NCBI GenBank assembly: GCA_020744425.1
Contig: JAGMUV010000018.1
Span: 434,001-498,000 of the forward strand
DNA length: 64,000 bases
Reading direction: 5' to 3'
Source of the DNA: Dactylonectria macrodidyma
Taxonomy: Eukaryota > Ascomycota > Sordariomycetes > Hypocreales > Nectriaceae
The notes under the pieces are model-generated. The model was not told where the DNA came from. It was given only the letters and a program-made list of their open reading frames with translations, and searched no databases. Shown one piece after another: positions 35,811 through 49,061 of the stretch; the stretch's first letter is position 1; each line of letters begins with the position of its first letter. The translations under genes were made by a program, and so were the position numbers.

Positions 35811-36393
35811 CTAACGTACTTAATAAGTGAGTAGGCTAAATAAGTGAGTGGGCCAAAAATCCCTACCTTCAAAATTAAAACTTCAATAAAAACATAACAA
35901 ACCATTCAATCAATTAAAACTAATCGCTATACTCTTCCTCAGATATCTCAATAACAACCTGACAGGTCCTTGCATTATAACCAGTCTTTCTATAAGTTCT
36001 ATAGCGCCTTTCCTTCAGTCACGCTAGCCCTCCTTAGCCACCACTTTTTGACGATTCAGCGTATACCTGCGTATTAATATCTATTTGATCAATTGCTTCC
36101 CTTCCCTCCTCTACAGTCATCTTCCCTCTATTCTATAAGCAGGTTCTTTTTACTTTACGCTACTTACTAAGAGTCTTATTTGCCTATCGAAGGATCTGGT
36201 TCTTAGACTTTAATAATGCTATTTAATGCATTATTGCCTTTATTCCTTTAGAAAATGACTTAAGTGCCTTAAGAATAGATACTAGAGAGCTGCTCTAATG
36301 CCTTTTTACTCATCTTTTAAGGTATTCAGACTGCGAACTAGCCTTAAGTACTATCTTTAGAGTCTTTAAGACCTAAGGGTTAGGGAGGCTGAC
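35811..36393 (-). mobile_element. Fot1/pogo-like DDE transposon, C-terminal remnant
   Basis: Minus-strand translation with stops shows the end of a pogo-class DDE_1 transposase: SSQSEYLKR, SSLVSILKALKSFSKGIK, KMTVEEGREAIDQIDINTQ, and the terminal HNARTC-like motif (here YNARTCQVVIEISEEEY) before the stop near 35930. The repeated AATAAGTGAGT words at about 35820-35865 look like a terminal inverted repeat. The element is cut at 36393 by Gypsy copy A. Its continuation is found, inverted, at 43759-44056. Confidence 0.7.
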
Positions 36394-36568
36394 TGTAAGA
36401 GTTAGAGCCGATGGAGCTGTGGTCTTATCAGATAAGAGGCCACGTAATATAGGCTAGACTAGCTCTTCGGCAAGGGCTAGCTAAGCACTCGCTAAGTAAA
36501 CGCTTATACACCACCCTATACCTACCTTCAGATCTCTTGTATAACACCTTGACAGACCAACCCTTATA
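36394..36568 (+). repeat. 5' LTR of Gypsy copy A (175 bp)
   Basis: Begins TGTAAGAGTT and ends CCCTTATA, a C-to-T changed form of the TG...CA end. It is similar along its length to the three other LTR copies in this window. Confidence 0.88.
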
Positions 36569-37823
36569 ATTCATTTACTTCTATATCCTAGCGGATTATT
36601 AATGCATTACATAAGATAAGAAGGAATACACTACTGAACCCAGGCATCGCCGAGCGAGCGATAAGCGAATTACGAATGAATATAGGACTATTTACCTATA
36701 ACCCCGCATAAAATGAAGCTAGGAAAAACCTCGAACTACTAACTGCAAATAACGAAGGATTCTAATCAGAATACGATCCGATCGATCGCTTAATCTAAGA
36801 AGAAACTGAAGCAAGGCCACTCTATATACTCTATAAAGACAGCTTTTATAAAGAATCGCCATTACTTATAGTTTAATGACTAGTAATTAAACGCTTACTA
36901 AGAAGTCTATAACCGGGTTCTAAGAATAATAGTAACAGAATACAATCACTCCTTCATACTATAATATAATAATAAGAATAAGACTAACATTTCTAAGAAA
37001 AACTACTAGAATAACTTACTAAAGGCTTAGATAAGAAAGACCCTAAAGAATATAATAGACTACTATACTATCCTTACGTAGTATTAACTAAAGGGGCTAA
37101 TAGAGTCTAAATCGATAATTAAATAGAGATAGTAAAGATAGTAAATGATCTCTAAGTATCTACTAGAATATACTAGAAGATCCTTTAGTCTATAACTAAA
37201 CTCTCTTTACTATTATAAACCTAGTAGAGAAATCACTTAAGGAACTTCGCACACTCTATATAGGACTAATTTATGGCCTTTCTAAAGAAGCTTTATATAG
37301 ATCTTAAATAGAAGGAGGTTAAACTATATAAAGAGCTCATAGCTTTCTGACAGCTCTCTGACTAGTTGCTAATAGAATACTTTAATATATAAAGATCCTT
37401 ATATTCCTTATTAAAGATAAAGGACCTAGAAGAAGATAAGATGCTTACATTATAATACTACTACAGACTCTAAAATAGGGTTAAAAGAGACATTCGAAAG
37501 ATGCAAGTTAATATCTTACAAACTAGAGAACTCGTATTAGAAGCATAATGACTGTAGCAACCCTATAGTTAATATAGGGATACACCCTTAAGCTAAAGCA
37601 AGAAGAGAAACTACCCTAACAATAAGTAAGAAGGGCTATAGAAAAGACATGCACTAAAGACTCTGATATATGCACTACAAAGCAGACCCTATACCCCATA
37701 AGGATGAGAAAACTCAATAAGAAGTAAAGGAAGAAGCAGCCACTCTAACCACTCAGGATTAAGCAGTTAATAAGAGTATAGCAAGTACTTAGCAAAGCTA
37801 AGAGACAATTCCTATATTCAGTA

Positions 37824-37863
37824 CTATAACTGCGATAAGAGGGGCCATTTTACTAGCGAATGC
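37824..37863 (+). pseudogene. Gag zinc knuckle of copy A
   Basis: Reads YYNCDKRGHFTSEC, a CCHC knuckle in which the first Cys has become Tyr, as a G-to-A change on this strand would cause. It marks the nucleocapsid end of gag. Confidence 0.7.
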
Positions 37864-38755
37864 ATAGCAACTAAGAGAGCTCCTAGCAGATAGAACCGAA
37901 GAGGCTACTAGAAAACGGCAACTATATAATAATTTAGTATAAAAGTCAAAGAGATTGACTCATTAGAAAACGACTAAGCGTAGGGTCTGAAGATATAACC
38001 CCTATATTAAAACCACGTCTTATACTAATCAGTCTAATTACCTAAGGATAAGCGATCATTTTCTAAGCATATAATGAATATAAGGTTAAAGTAGATATAG
38101 ATATAGCTACAGAAGTCAGCCTAATCAGTAAGAAGCTAGTATAGAAGCTAGGCCTTAAACCTACACTAGATTAGTAAGCCCTAAAGCTAGCAGGCTTTAA
38201 TAAGACTACTCATCCTACACTATAGGTATATTAAGTAATATTCTTCCTCCTTAATTACTAAGGGTTAGTAAGGAAAATGAGATATTTATTTATAGAAGCC
38301 TTACAGAACCGACCTAAAGGAATAGGCAACTTACTACTAGTAAGAAAGACTATAGGCCAGGAAGGCATTATAATTAATATATATATAAATACATAGTATT
38401 ATAAGGCAGTCTTAATATAAGATTCTAACTTTTTTATAAAAGACCTTATTATAAATAGTAAAAAGGTATATATTATATATACATACGGCGTATTAGTACT
38501 AAATGAGCGGCCACTGCTTGCTCTTAGAGAAGAGGATAAAGAAGGGATTAGTATACTATTATCCGAACTTAAGTCAGAATAAGAGATCTTTAGCAAAGCT
38601 AAGGCAAAGAAGTTACTGCTCCTAGAAGGAGCAGAACACTCTATTAAACTAATAAAAGGCAAAGAGCCTCCTTTAAGAACGATATACCCTACTAATAAGA
38701 AGCAAGTAGAGATTGTTTACGATTACTTTACTAAGAATACGGAGATTAATTAAGT

Positions 38756-39850
38756 GAATAGCTTAACTAGTAGAGCAGGAGCTCTAGTCCTATTTATTCT
38801 TAAAAAGGATAGAAGCATTAGAATATATATTAATTATTATAGATTAAATGTAATTACTATTAAAAACTATTATCCTTTACTACTGATTAGTGAATTACTT
38901 AATAGACTTATTAGAATAAAATAGATCTTTAAAATTAATATTTATAATACTTATTACTATATCTGAATTAAGAAGGAAGACTAGTAGAAGATAGCATTCT
39001 GCATAAGATATAGTCACTTTAAATATATAGTTATGCCCTTCGGACTAACTAATATACTTACTACTTTCTAAGCATATATTAATTAAGCGCTTATTAAATT
39101 ACTTAATACTTATTATATAGTATACTTAGATAATATTATAGTATATTCATAAATATAAAAATAATATACTAAGGATTTAAAAGAGGTCCTTTAGAAGTTA
39201 AAAACCTTCTAGCTTTATACAAAGCTGCTAAAGTATGCCTTCTATTAGAAGGAGGTCGAATTCCTTAGGTATGTAATTACTTAGGAAGGATTAAAGATAG
39301 AGCTGAGTAAAGTGCGAGTAATTACTAAGTAGTAAGCACTAGAGAGTGTTAAAGATATATAGGTCTTTCTAGGATTTTATAACTTCTATAGGAAGTTCAT
39401 TCTAGAATACTCTTACTAAATAGCGCTACTAATAGAGCTATTAAAGACTATAGAGAATAAGAAACCCTTTATATAAGGAGAAGATTAAGATATAGCATTC
39501 TAAATACTAAGATCTGCCTTCTGTTTAGCGAGCATTTTCTAATACTAGGACTTAGTAAGAAGAACTAAAGTAAAGATAAATGCCTCTCTAAAGGCAGTCT
39601 TAAGCATTTTAACCTAACTATACAGAGAATAATAGAGACTAGTCATATATTAGTCTTAGAAACTGACAGATACTGAGCAATGCTAAAGCATTGGCTAGTA
39701 AGAACTTCTAGCTATTATTAAGAGCTTTAAGAACTAGAGTCACTACTTACTAGGACTCTTTAAGAAATTCTTCCTTTTAATAGATTACGCAGCTCTCAAA
39801 AGAGTGATTAAAGCACTAGCTAAAGACCTAAGAGGCAGACTAGCTAAGTA
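38756..39850 (+). pseudogene. Reverse transcriptase and RNase H of Gypsy copy A
   Basis: Stop-riddled frame with RT blocks LVLFILKKDRSIRIYINYYR, FKYIVMPFGLTNILTTF and the active-site strand VYLDNIIVYS (YLDD with one D changed to N). It continues into the tether and RNase H (VFLGFYNFYRKFI, YALKRVIKAL-like). The order and motifs are those of Ty3/Gypsy pol. Confidence 0.8.
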
Positions 39851-41684
39851 AGTATATAAATTAGCACCCTTTGACTTTAATATTAAATATAGACTAAGAA
39901 AGTACAATCCAGCCAATAGACTGTCCTACAGACCTGACTATATAGAGAAGGAGATAGTATATAATAATATGCTCCTAACCTTAGCTAATAAGCTGAACTT
40001 TATTAAAAAGCTTCTACTAGACATTCGCTAAATAATCAGTAACCTTAAAGGGCAAACAAAGGTCATAAAAGCATATATTTAAGCAGTACAAGCAAGCCTA
40101 AGAGGCTCTATAAGTTAAGTTAAGTAGTAAGTACCCTCATCCTATGATTAGAATCAGTATAATAAAACTAAAGAAGATCAAACGCACATAGTGTCAATCT
40201 CTATAATCATAAGAGCTAGAATAGTAAGCCAAAAGACCAATGAATATATAGAGACTGTTTAGCGAGAGCTGGCTGCTTATAGAAGCTAAGAGGACTTGTC
40301 TAAAGCTAGGGTTATTAATCTAGAGTAATACATCCTACGTCTAATTATAAAGGAGCTTATAATAAGCAAAATAGCATTTTTATTATAACCGTTAATAAAG
40401 TTAGAAGAATTAGTCTAAGGACTGTAAGCTAACGATCATTTCTACTAATAATAATTAGCAAGGGTTTAGCGAATAGCTAGGAAGATAGGAACCTATTATT
40501 ATAATAAAAACAGTACCTTATTCTATAAGGGCAGACTTATTATTCCTATAGAAGAGACCTTAAGGATAGAAATCCTTTAATACTATTATAATAACTTAAG
40601 AGCTAGGCATATAGGAAAAGCTAAGATGCTAGAATTGATTAATAGAAAATTCTATTAAAACTGAATCAGTAAGGATATTACAAACTATACTACTAAATAT
40701 AAGAAATGCTATAGTGTCTTTATACTTAGATATAAGCTATATAGGAAGCTATAGTTATTATTAATACTAGTAAATCCCTTCTAAGAAATTTCTATGGATT
40801 TTATTATAGAGTTACTAAATAGCGCTTAAGTAGATAGTAAGTAATATAATACTATCTTAGTTATAGTATGCTATATGACTAAGTATATAATCTTTATTCT
40901 ATATAAAAAGATAATAATTACTATATAACTTGCATAAGTATTATATAAATAAGTCAAATGCAAATTTAGTATACTAGAAAGCATTATTAGTAATAGAGAT
41001 AAGCTATTTATAAGTTAATTCTAAGCTGACCTAATAAGAGAACGGGCAACCTATTACTAACTGTTTACTGCATACTATCTATAGATAGATAGGCAGACTA
41101 AAAGAATAAACTAACTACTTAAGAAATACCTTTATATCTTTATAAGAAATATACTAAAGAGATAGGCAGTATAGTTAGTAAAAGCTGAGTTTATATATAA
41201 TAATAGCCAGTATAGTATAATAGGAGTCTCTTTAATACAAGCATTATATAGCTACTATTTAAGAATAGTAAGCTATATTTTAGAATACTTAAAGATATAA
41301 GTATAAGGTATTACTAAATGTATAGAGAATATTTAGCAAGTATACACTAAAGCTTAAGAGAGTTAGGCTTAAGTAATAGAAGTATAAGCAAAAGCTTATA
41401 ATAAGAGATATATTAAGTAAGAATACTATAAAGGATAAATCATAGGATTATCTATATATAACTTCTAATTTAAGAATAAGAAACTAGTACTTAAGTATAT
41501 TAAAGTCACTATTATAAAGCGGATTAGAAAGTAAATATATTAAGTATACTTACTATAATAATACTATTAAATGCATAATATATTCTCTATAGCACTCCTA
41601 GAACTATGGCTAGAAGCTCGCTAAAAGCATAGTAACTACTTAGCAGACCTCCTAGACCTAGAAGAAGAGGAAAATGAGTAAGAA

Positions 41685-41835
41685 GTAGAAGAGATTATCT
41701 TAAATAAGAAGACTAGAGAAGATACATTCTACTTAATTAAATAAGTAGGTTGGCTAATAGAATATAACATTTAGGAACCGTTCTAGTACTTAGAAAATAC
41801 ATAAAAAGCTATTTATTAATACTATAAATAGAAGA
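41685..41835 (+). pseudogene. Chromodomain at the pol C-terminus of copy A
   Basis: EVEEIILNKKTREDTFYLI, a stop, VGWLIEYNI, a stop, then EP and YLENT match the chromodomain pattern of chromovirus integrases, which directs insertion to heterochromatin. Confidence 0.7.
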
Positions 41836-42239
41836 AATATAATTATAAGAAATAGGATAATAGATAATTAAAGATATACTAAAAGCATACTAATAGCTTA
41901 TTAAGTAATTAATATTATTTAAAATAAACTAAGTACTTAATAAGGCTAACTAATGCCTAAGCTAGAGTAATTATAGATTAGAACTATAAACCAGAACTAG
42001 AGCTATAAAACTAAAGATAATACTTAGTTATAAGACTTCTTTGCCTAACGGTTATAGTAGGGATGAGGAGTGTTATTTATATTCACTAAGGGCACAGCAA
42101 GCAAAGGGAGAGTAGCCACAATAATAGCCTTAGCCTAGGCCACGACTACCTCTACTTTAGCACAAAGAGATGCTTCGCCTTCATCATTATAAACAAGGGA
42201 AGACTTAATGATAGGAGATAGCGAGCGGGCGCAGCGTAG

Positions 42240-42437
42240 TTAATAAAGAATCAGCAGCTTAATAGTAGAAAGAGCGCTAGTAGTACTATAACGAACAGGA
42301 AGAGCGCTAGAAAATAAGACGGGTGCCTTAAGGGCAGGATTCTTACGATACTTCTTAATAGCTATCTTAACATCATTATTAAAATCTTTAGAGTACTTAG
42401 CCAAAGATCCCTCAATAGGTATAGAGTATATAGGCAT
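42240..42437 (-). pseudogene. Antisense ORF remnant inside Gypsy copy A
   Basis: Antisense to pol, between the chromodomain and the 3' LTR. It reads IYSIPIEGSLAKYSKDFNN and continues KYRKNPALKAPVLFSS, closely similar to the frame in copy B. Function is not recognised. Confidence 0.5.
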
Positions 42438-43583
42438 CTCTTTAGTAACTATAAGGCGAGTGAGCGTAGAATGAAGGGCAATAGCCTAAGTAGGCTCATA
42501 GTAATAAAGAAGAGTAATAGACTTAAAATGCTTAGATAGCTCTTCTTTAAAGACATTAGATAATAGACTTAACTAAATATATATTAGTTTAGATATATAG
42601 AAGTAGAGAAGAAATATATAGTAAAATCAGTTTATAACTTTATAAGTTATACAAAGTATAAAGCCTCTTAGTATACTAAAGAGAGATAACCGCTATCTAT
42701 AGAGCGAGCATTCATTAGGTTTTTAATAAAAGTAAAGACATAGCGCTAAATAGTAATAATAGCCTTTATAAATCAATAGATCTTCTAGCATCTAAGATCA
42801 TCAGGGGCGTTTATATTATCCTCACCCTAATTGCACTAACCCTAGTAATAAAGGAAGTTCTAATACTATTAAGCAATAAGAATAAGTTTAGTAAGAATCT
42901 AGTAATACATTAAATATATAGTAAACACTTAATAAGAACTCAGAAAGACTTACTATACTATACTTCTGCTTTACTGCCTTACAGATAATATACTAAGAAG
43001 ATAAAGAGCTATATATATAAGTATAGTTAAAAGAATAGTATTTTTACTCTATATAATAAGAGTAAGGAACTTTGTCTTTTAACATTCTTAAAAACTGGTT
43101 ATTTAAAAATATATACTTAGCATTAATCTAAGATTCATATTATAATAAGACCTTCATAGCAGCCGCGAGGAACGATATTATAGTAGATATATAGCGAATG
43201 GATATAGAATGATCAGCAAATAAGGAGAGCAAGGAGAAGAGAGAAGACAATAGGAAAGCATATATAAAGTGAGAAGAAAGGAATATAGTAAGAAGATAAG
43301 CATATAAAATTATATAAAGCTAAAGAAAGGAAAATAATAATTATAAACAGTATAAAGAATAGAAATACTATAAATTTAGGCAAAGTAAGGCTATATAGCT
43401 AGTAAATACTAGCTAAATGCTTAGACTAATAATAAATACTAGACTTATAATTCCCATTATTTATACTCTATAGTATATAGTGAATATACACTAAACGTAT
43501 AGATAAATAATAACCTTATTATTTGGATAATAGAGGTATAAGAATCATGCCTTAAGATAAGGCTTAAGAGAAAAGGAGATAAT

Positions 43584-43758
43584 TATAAGAGTTAGGGCCG
43601 ATAGAGCTATAGTCTTATTAGATAAGAGGCTACGTAATATAGGCTAGACTAGCTCTTTAGCAAGGGCTAGCTAAGTACTTACTAAGTGAACGTTTATACA
43701 CCACCCTATACCTACCTTTAGATCTCTTATGTGACACCTTAACAGACCAACCCTTACA
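43584..43758 (+). repeat. 3' LTR of Gypsy copy A (175 bp)
   Basis: Begins TATAAGAGTT (RIP-changed TG) and ends CCCTTACA, preceded by the polypurine tract. Confidence 0.88.
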
Positions 43759-44056
43759 TAACCTTCCACTTCTTCCACTTCTTCCACTACTATAGCCTTT
43801 ACAATATCGAGTGCTTTAAGCCGCTTAAAATAGCCTATAGTTAAGCAATTAAGCAATTAATCAGATATTCTATAACTTATATTTCAAAGACTAAGTTCTT
43901 CCTAGCCTTTTACATTACTTATATAGCTACTATAATAAGGAGTAATATTAAAGGAGGTTTTTAAAGGGCCAGACTTATTCCTTTAAACCTAGAAAATATT
44001 ATATTAAAGCTTAATATATAGCTATAGACTCTAATACTAGCTGTAAAGGAGGTCAG
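43759..44056 (+). mobile_element. Inverted internal segment of the pogo-like transposon
   Basis: The 298 bp between the two Gypsy copies read, on the plus strand, as pogo transposase: NIECFKPLKIAYS, KQLIRYSITYISKTKFFLAF, RSNIKGGF, LIPLNLENIILKLNI. This part precedes the piece at 35811-36393, which is on the minus strand. The two pieces become contiguous and co-oriented only if this segment is flipped. Confidence 0.75.
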
Positions 44057-44231
44057 TGTAAGAGTTGGTCTGTCAAGGTGTTATACAAGAGATCTAAAAG
44101 TAGGTATAGAGTGGTGTATAAGCATTCACTTAGCGAGTGCTTAGCTAGCCCTCGCTAAAGAGCTAGTCTAGCCTATATTATATAGCCTCTTATCTAATAA
44201 GACTATAGCTCTATTAGCCCTAACTCTTATA
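44057..44231 (-). repeat. 3' LTR of Gypsy copy B (175 bp)
   Basis: On the plus strand it begins TGTAAGAGTTGGTC and ends CTCTTATA. It is the reverse complement of the copy A LTR apart from transitions. Confidence 0.88.
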
Positions 44232-45347
44232 ATTATCTCCTTCTCTCTTAAGCCTCGTCCTAAGGCGTGATTCCCATACCTCTATCATCTAAGTAATAAG
44301 GTCATTATTTATCTATACATTTAATGCATATTTACTATATACTATAGAGTGTAAATAATAGGAATTATAAGTCTAATATTTATTATTAGTCTAAGCATTC
44401 GGCTAGTATTCGCTAGCTATATAGCCCTACTTCACCTAAATTTATAGTATTTCTATTCTTTATACTACCTATAATTATTATTTTCCTTTCTTTAGCTTTA
44501 TATAATTTTATATGCTTATCTTCTCGCCGTATTCTTTTCTTCTTACTTTATATATACTCTCCTATCGTCTTCTCTCTTCTCTCTACTCTCCTTACTTACT
44601 AATCATTCTATATCCATTCGTTATATATCTATTATAATATCATTCCTCGCGGCTGCTACGAAGGTCTTATTATAGTACGAATCTTAGACTAATACTAAGT
44701 ATATATTTCTAAATGACTAGTTTTTAAGAATACTAAAGGACGAAGTTCCTTATTCTTATTACATAGAGTAGAAATACTATTCTTTTAACTATGCTTACAC
44801 ACATAGCTCTTTATCTTCTTAGTATACTATCTATAAAGCAGTAAAGCAGAAGTGCAGTATAGTAAGTCTTTCTAAGTTCTTATTAAGTATTTACTATATA
44901 TCTAATATATTACTAGATTCTTACTAAACTTATTCTTACTGCTTAATAGTATTAGAACTTCCTTTATTACTAGAGTTAGTATAATTAAGGTAAGGATAAT
45001 ATGAACGCCCTTAATAATCTTAGATGCTAGAGGATCTATCGATCCATAAAGGCTGCTATTATTACTTAGTACTATATCTTTACTTTTACTAAGAACCTAA
45101 CGAATGCTCGCTTTATAAATAGCAGTTATCCCTCCTTAGTATATTAAGAGGCTTTATACTCTATACAATTTATAAAATTATAAACCGATTTTACTATACA
45201 TTTCTTCTCTACTTCTATATATTTAAACTAATATATATCTAATTAGGTCTATTATCTAACGTCTTTAAAGAGGAGCTATCTAAGCGTTCTAAGTCTACTA
45301 CTCCTCTTTACTACTATAAGCCTACTTAGGCCATTGCCCTTCGTTCT

Positions 45348-45680
45348 ATGCTCACTCGCCTTATAGTTACTAAAGAGACGCTTATATACTCTATACCTAT
45401 TAAAGGATCTCTAGCTAAGTACCCTAAAGATTTTAATAATAACGTTAAGATAGCTATCGAAAAGTATTATAAGAATCCTGCCCTTAAGATACCTATTTTA
45501 TTTTCTAGCGCTCCTTCCATTCGTTATAATACTACTAGCGCTCTCTCTACTATTAAGCCGCTAACTCCTCGTCAACTACGCCACGCCCACTCACTATCTT
45601 CTATCATTAAATCTCCCCTCATTCATAATGATAAAGGCAAAGCATCTCTTCGCACTAAAGTAGAGGCAGTCGTGGCCTAG
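45348..45680 (+). CDS. Antisense ORF carried by Gypsy copy B, unknown function
   Basis: A 110-residue stop-free stretch, antisense to pol, between the chromodomain and the 3' LTR. It reads LIYSIPIKGSLAKYPKDFNN with NPALKIPILFSSAPSIRYN and ends in a basic/Ala tail (RTKVEAVVA). Upstream, the same frame continues across one TAG (KEELSKRSKSTTPLYYYKP), so the original protein was longer. The same peptide is found in copy A at 42240-42437. Survival of a long frame in DNA where pol is full of stops is notable, but low local RIP-site density could explain it. I recognise no family. Confidence 0.45.
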   Translation: MLTRLIVTKETLIYSIPIKGSLAKYPKDFNNNVKIAIEKYYKNPALKIPILFSSAPSIRYNTTSALSTIKPLTPRQLRHAHSLSSIIKSPLIHNDKGKASLRTKVEAVVA

Positions 45681-48600
45681 GCTGAGGCTATTATTATAGT
45701 TACTCTCCCTTTACTTACTATACCCTTAGTGAATGCAAATAACACTCCTCATCCCTACTATAGCTATTAAGCGAAGAAGTCTTATAACTAAGTATTATCT
45801 TTAGTTTTATAGCTTTAGTTCTGGTTTATAGTTCTAGTCTGTAATTGCCTTAGCTTAAGCATTAGTTAGCCTTATTAAATACTTAGTTTATTTTAAATGA
45901 TATTAACCGCTTAATAAGCTATCAGTATGCTTTTAGTACATCTTTAATTATCTATTATCTTATTTCTTATAATTACGTTTCTTCTATTTATAGTATTAAT
46001 AAATAGCTTTCTATATATTTTCTAAGTATTAGAACGGTTTCTAAGTGTTATATTCTACTAACTAACCTACCCATTTAATTAAATAGAATGTATCTTCTCT
46101 AGTCTTCTTATTTAAGACAATCTCTTCTACTTCTTACTTATTTTCCTCTTCTTCTAGGTTTAGGAGGTCTGTTAAATAGTTACTATGCCTTTAGTAAGCT
46201 TCTAACTATAATTCTAAGAGCGCTATAGAGAATATATCATACATTTAATAGTATTATTATAATAAGTATACTTAATATACTTACTTTCTAATCCGCTTTA
46301 TAATAGTAACTTTAATATACTTAGGTATTAGTTTTTTATTCTTAAATTAGAAGTTATATATAAATAATCCTACGATTTGTCCTTTATAATATTCTTACTT
46401 AATATATCTCTTATTATAGGCTTTTGCTTATACTTCTATTACTTAAGTCTAACTCTTTTAAACTTTAGTATATACTTACTAAATATTCTTTATACATTTA
46501 GTAATACTTTATACTTATGTCTTTAAGTATTCTAAAGTATAGCTTACTATTCTTAGATAGTAGCTATATAGTGCTTATATTAAAGAGACTCTTATTATAC
46601 TATACTAGCTATTATTATATATAAACTTAGCTTTTACTAGCTATACTGCTTATCTCTTTAGTATATTTCTTATAAAGATATAAAAATATTTCTTAAGTAG
46701 TTAGTTTATTCTTTTAGTCTACTTATCTATCTATAAATAGTATATAGTAGATAGTTAGTAATAGGTTGCCCGTTCTCTTATTAGGTTAGCTTAGAATTAA
46801 CTTATAAATAGCTTATCTCTATTACTAATAATGCTTTCTAGTATACTAAATTTGCATTTGACTTATTTATATAATACTTATGCAAGTTATATAGTAATTA
46901 TTATCTTTTTATATAGAATGAAGATTACATACTTGGTCATGCAGCATACTATGACTAAGATAGTATTATATTACTTGCTGTCTGCTTAGGCGCTATTTAG
47001 CAACCTTATGATAAAATCTATAGAAATTTCTTAGAAGGGATTTACTAGTATTAGTAATAGCTATAGCTTCCTATATAGCCTATATCTAAGTATAAAGACA
47101 TTATAGCATTTCTTATATTTAGTAGTATAATTTGTAATATCCTTACTGATTTAGTTCTAATAGAATTTTCTACTAATTAATTCTAGTGTCTTAGCTTTTC
47201 CCATATGCTTAGCTCTTAGGTTATTATAATAGTATCGAAGGATTTCTATTCTTAAGGTCTCTTCTATAAGAATGATGAGTCTGTCCTTATAGAATAAAGT
47301 GCTATTTTCATTATAATAATAGGTTCCTATCTTCCTAGCTGTTTGCTAAACCTTTACTGATTATTATTAGTAAAAATAATCATTAGCCTATAGTCTTTAG
47401 ACTAATTCTTCTAACTTCATTAATAGTTATAATAAAAATGCTATTTTACTTATTATAAGCTCCTTTATAATCAGACATAGGATGTATTACTTTAAATTAA
47501 TAACCCTAGCTTTAGATAAGTCTTCCTAGCTTCTATAAGTAGCTAGCTCTTACTAAGCAGTCTCTATATATTCATTAGTCTTTCGGCTCGCTATTCTAGC
47601 TCTTATAACTATAGAGATTAACGCTATACGCATCTAATCTTCTTCAGTTTTATCATACTGATTCTAATCGCAGGATAAGAGTACCTACTACTTAACTCGA
47701 CTTACGGGGCCTCTTAGGCTTGCCCGTACTGCTTGAATGTATGCTTTTATAACCTTTATTTGCCCTTTGAGGTTACTGATCATTCAGCGAATGTCTAGTA
47801 GAAGCTTTTTAATAAAGTTCAGCTTATTAGCTAAGGTTAGGAGCATATCATTATATGCTATCTCCCTCTCTATATAGTCAGGTCTGCAGGATAGTCTATT
47901 AGCTAGATTGTACTTTCCCGGTCTATATTCAATATTAAAGTCAAAGAGTGCTAATCTATATACCTACCTAGCTAGTCTGTTTCTTAGGTCTTTAGCTAGT
48001 ACTTTAATCACTCCTTTAAGAGCTGCGTAATCTATTAAAAGGAGGAATTTCTCAGAGAGTTCTAGCAAGTAGTGACTCCAGTTCTTAAGGCTCTTAATAA
48101 TAGCTAGAAGTTCTTACTAGCCAATGCTCTAGCATTGCTTAGTATCTGTCAGTTTCTAAGACTAATATATAACTAGTCTCTATTATTCTCCGTATAATTA
48201 GGTTAAAATGCCTAAAACTGCCTTTAGAGAGGCATCTGTCTCTACCCTAGTTCTTCTTACTAGGTCCTAGTATTAGAGAATGCTTACTAAATAGAAGGCA
48301 GATCTTAGTATTTAAAATACTATATCTTAATCTTCTTCCTATATAAAGGGTTTCTTATTCTCTATAGTCTTTAATAGCTCTATTAGTAGTACTATTTAGT
48401 AAGAGTATTCTAGAATAAACTTCCTATAGAAGTTATAGAATCCTAAAAAGACCTATATATCTTTAATACTCTTTAGCGCTTACTACTCAGCGATCGCTTG
48501 TACTTTGCTCAGCTCTATCTTTAGTCCTTCCTAGGTAATTATATACTTAAGGAATTCGACTTCCTTCTAATAGAAGGCGCACTTTAGTAGCTTCATATAA

Positions 48601-48848
48601 AGCTAGAAGGTTTTTAACCTCTAAAAGACCTCTTTTAGATCCTTAGTATATTATTCTTATGTCTATAAGTATACTATAATATTATCTAAGTATACTATGC
48701 AATAAGTATTAAGTAATCTAGTAAGCGCTTAGTTAATATATGCTTAGAAGGTAGTGGGTATATTAGTTAGTCTAAAGGGCATAACTGTATATTTAAAGTG
48801 ACTATATCTTATATAGAATGCTGTCTTTTACTAGTCTTCTTTCTTAAT

Positions 48849-49061
48849 TTAGATATAGTAATAAGCATTATAAATATTAATTTTAGAGATCCATTTCGCT
48901 TTAATAAGTCTATTAAATAATTCGCTAATTAGTAATAGAGGATAATGGTTCTTAATAGTAATTGCATTCAACCTATAATAATCAATGCATATCCTAATGC
49001 CTCTATCCTTTTTAAGAATAAATAGGACTAGAGCTCCTATTCTATTAGTTAAGCTATTCAT
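48849..49061 (-). pseudogene. Reverse transcriptase fragment of Gypsy copy B
   Basis: A 70-residue uninterrupted piece with NSLTNRIGALVLFILKKDRG and INIYNAYYYI, the fingers/palm start of Ty3/Gypsy RT. It matches copy A near 38756-38965. Confidence 0.8.

Larger units (their letters stand above)
36394..43758 (+). mobile_element. Chromodomain Gypsy (Ty3-like) retrotransposon, copy A, RIP-mutated
   Basis: A complete element of 7365 bp bounded by 175-bp LTRs. The internal order on the plus strand is gag with a zinc knuckle near 37824-37863 (NCDKRGHFTSEC), protease, reverse transcriptase (RAGALVLFILKKDRSIRI near 38770, VYLDNIIVYS near 39120), RNase H, integrase (about 40400-41500), and a chromodomain near 41685-41835 (EVEEIILNKKTRED ... 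VGWLIEYNI). A polypurine tract AAGAGAAAAGGAGATA precedes the 3' LTR. Every domain is full of TAA/TAG codons consistent with C-to-T and G-to-A RIP changes, so it cannot be autonomous. It is flanked by CTGAC on the left and TAACC on the right, which do not match each other (see findings). Confidence 0.88.

Noticed and set aside
43671..43856. 61-residue minus-strand frame across the LTR and pogo junction
   Set aside because: It spans two unrelated transposon sequences and arises by chance.
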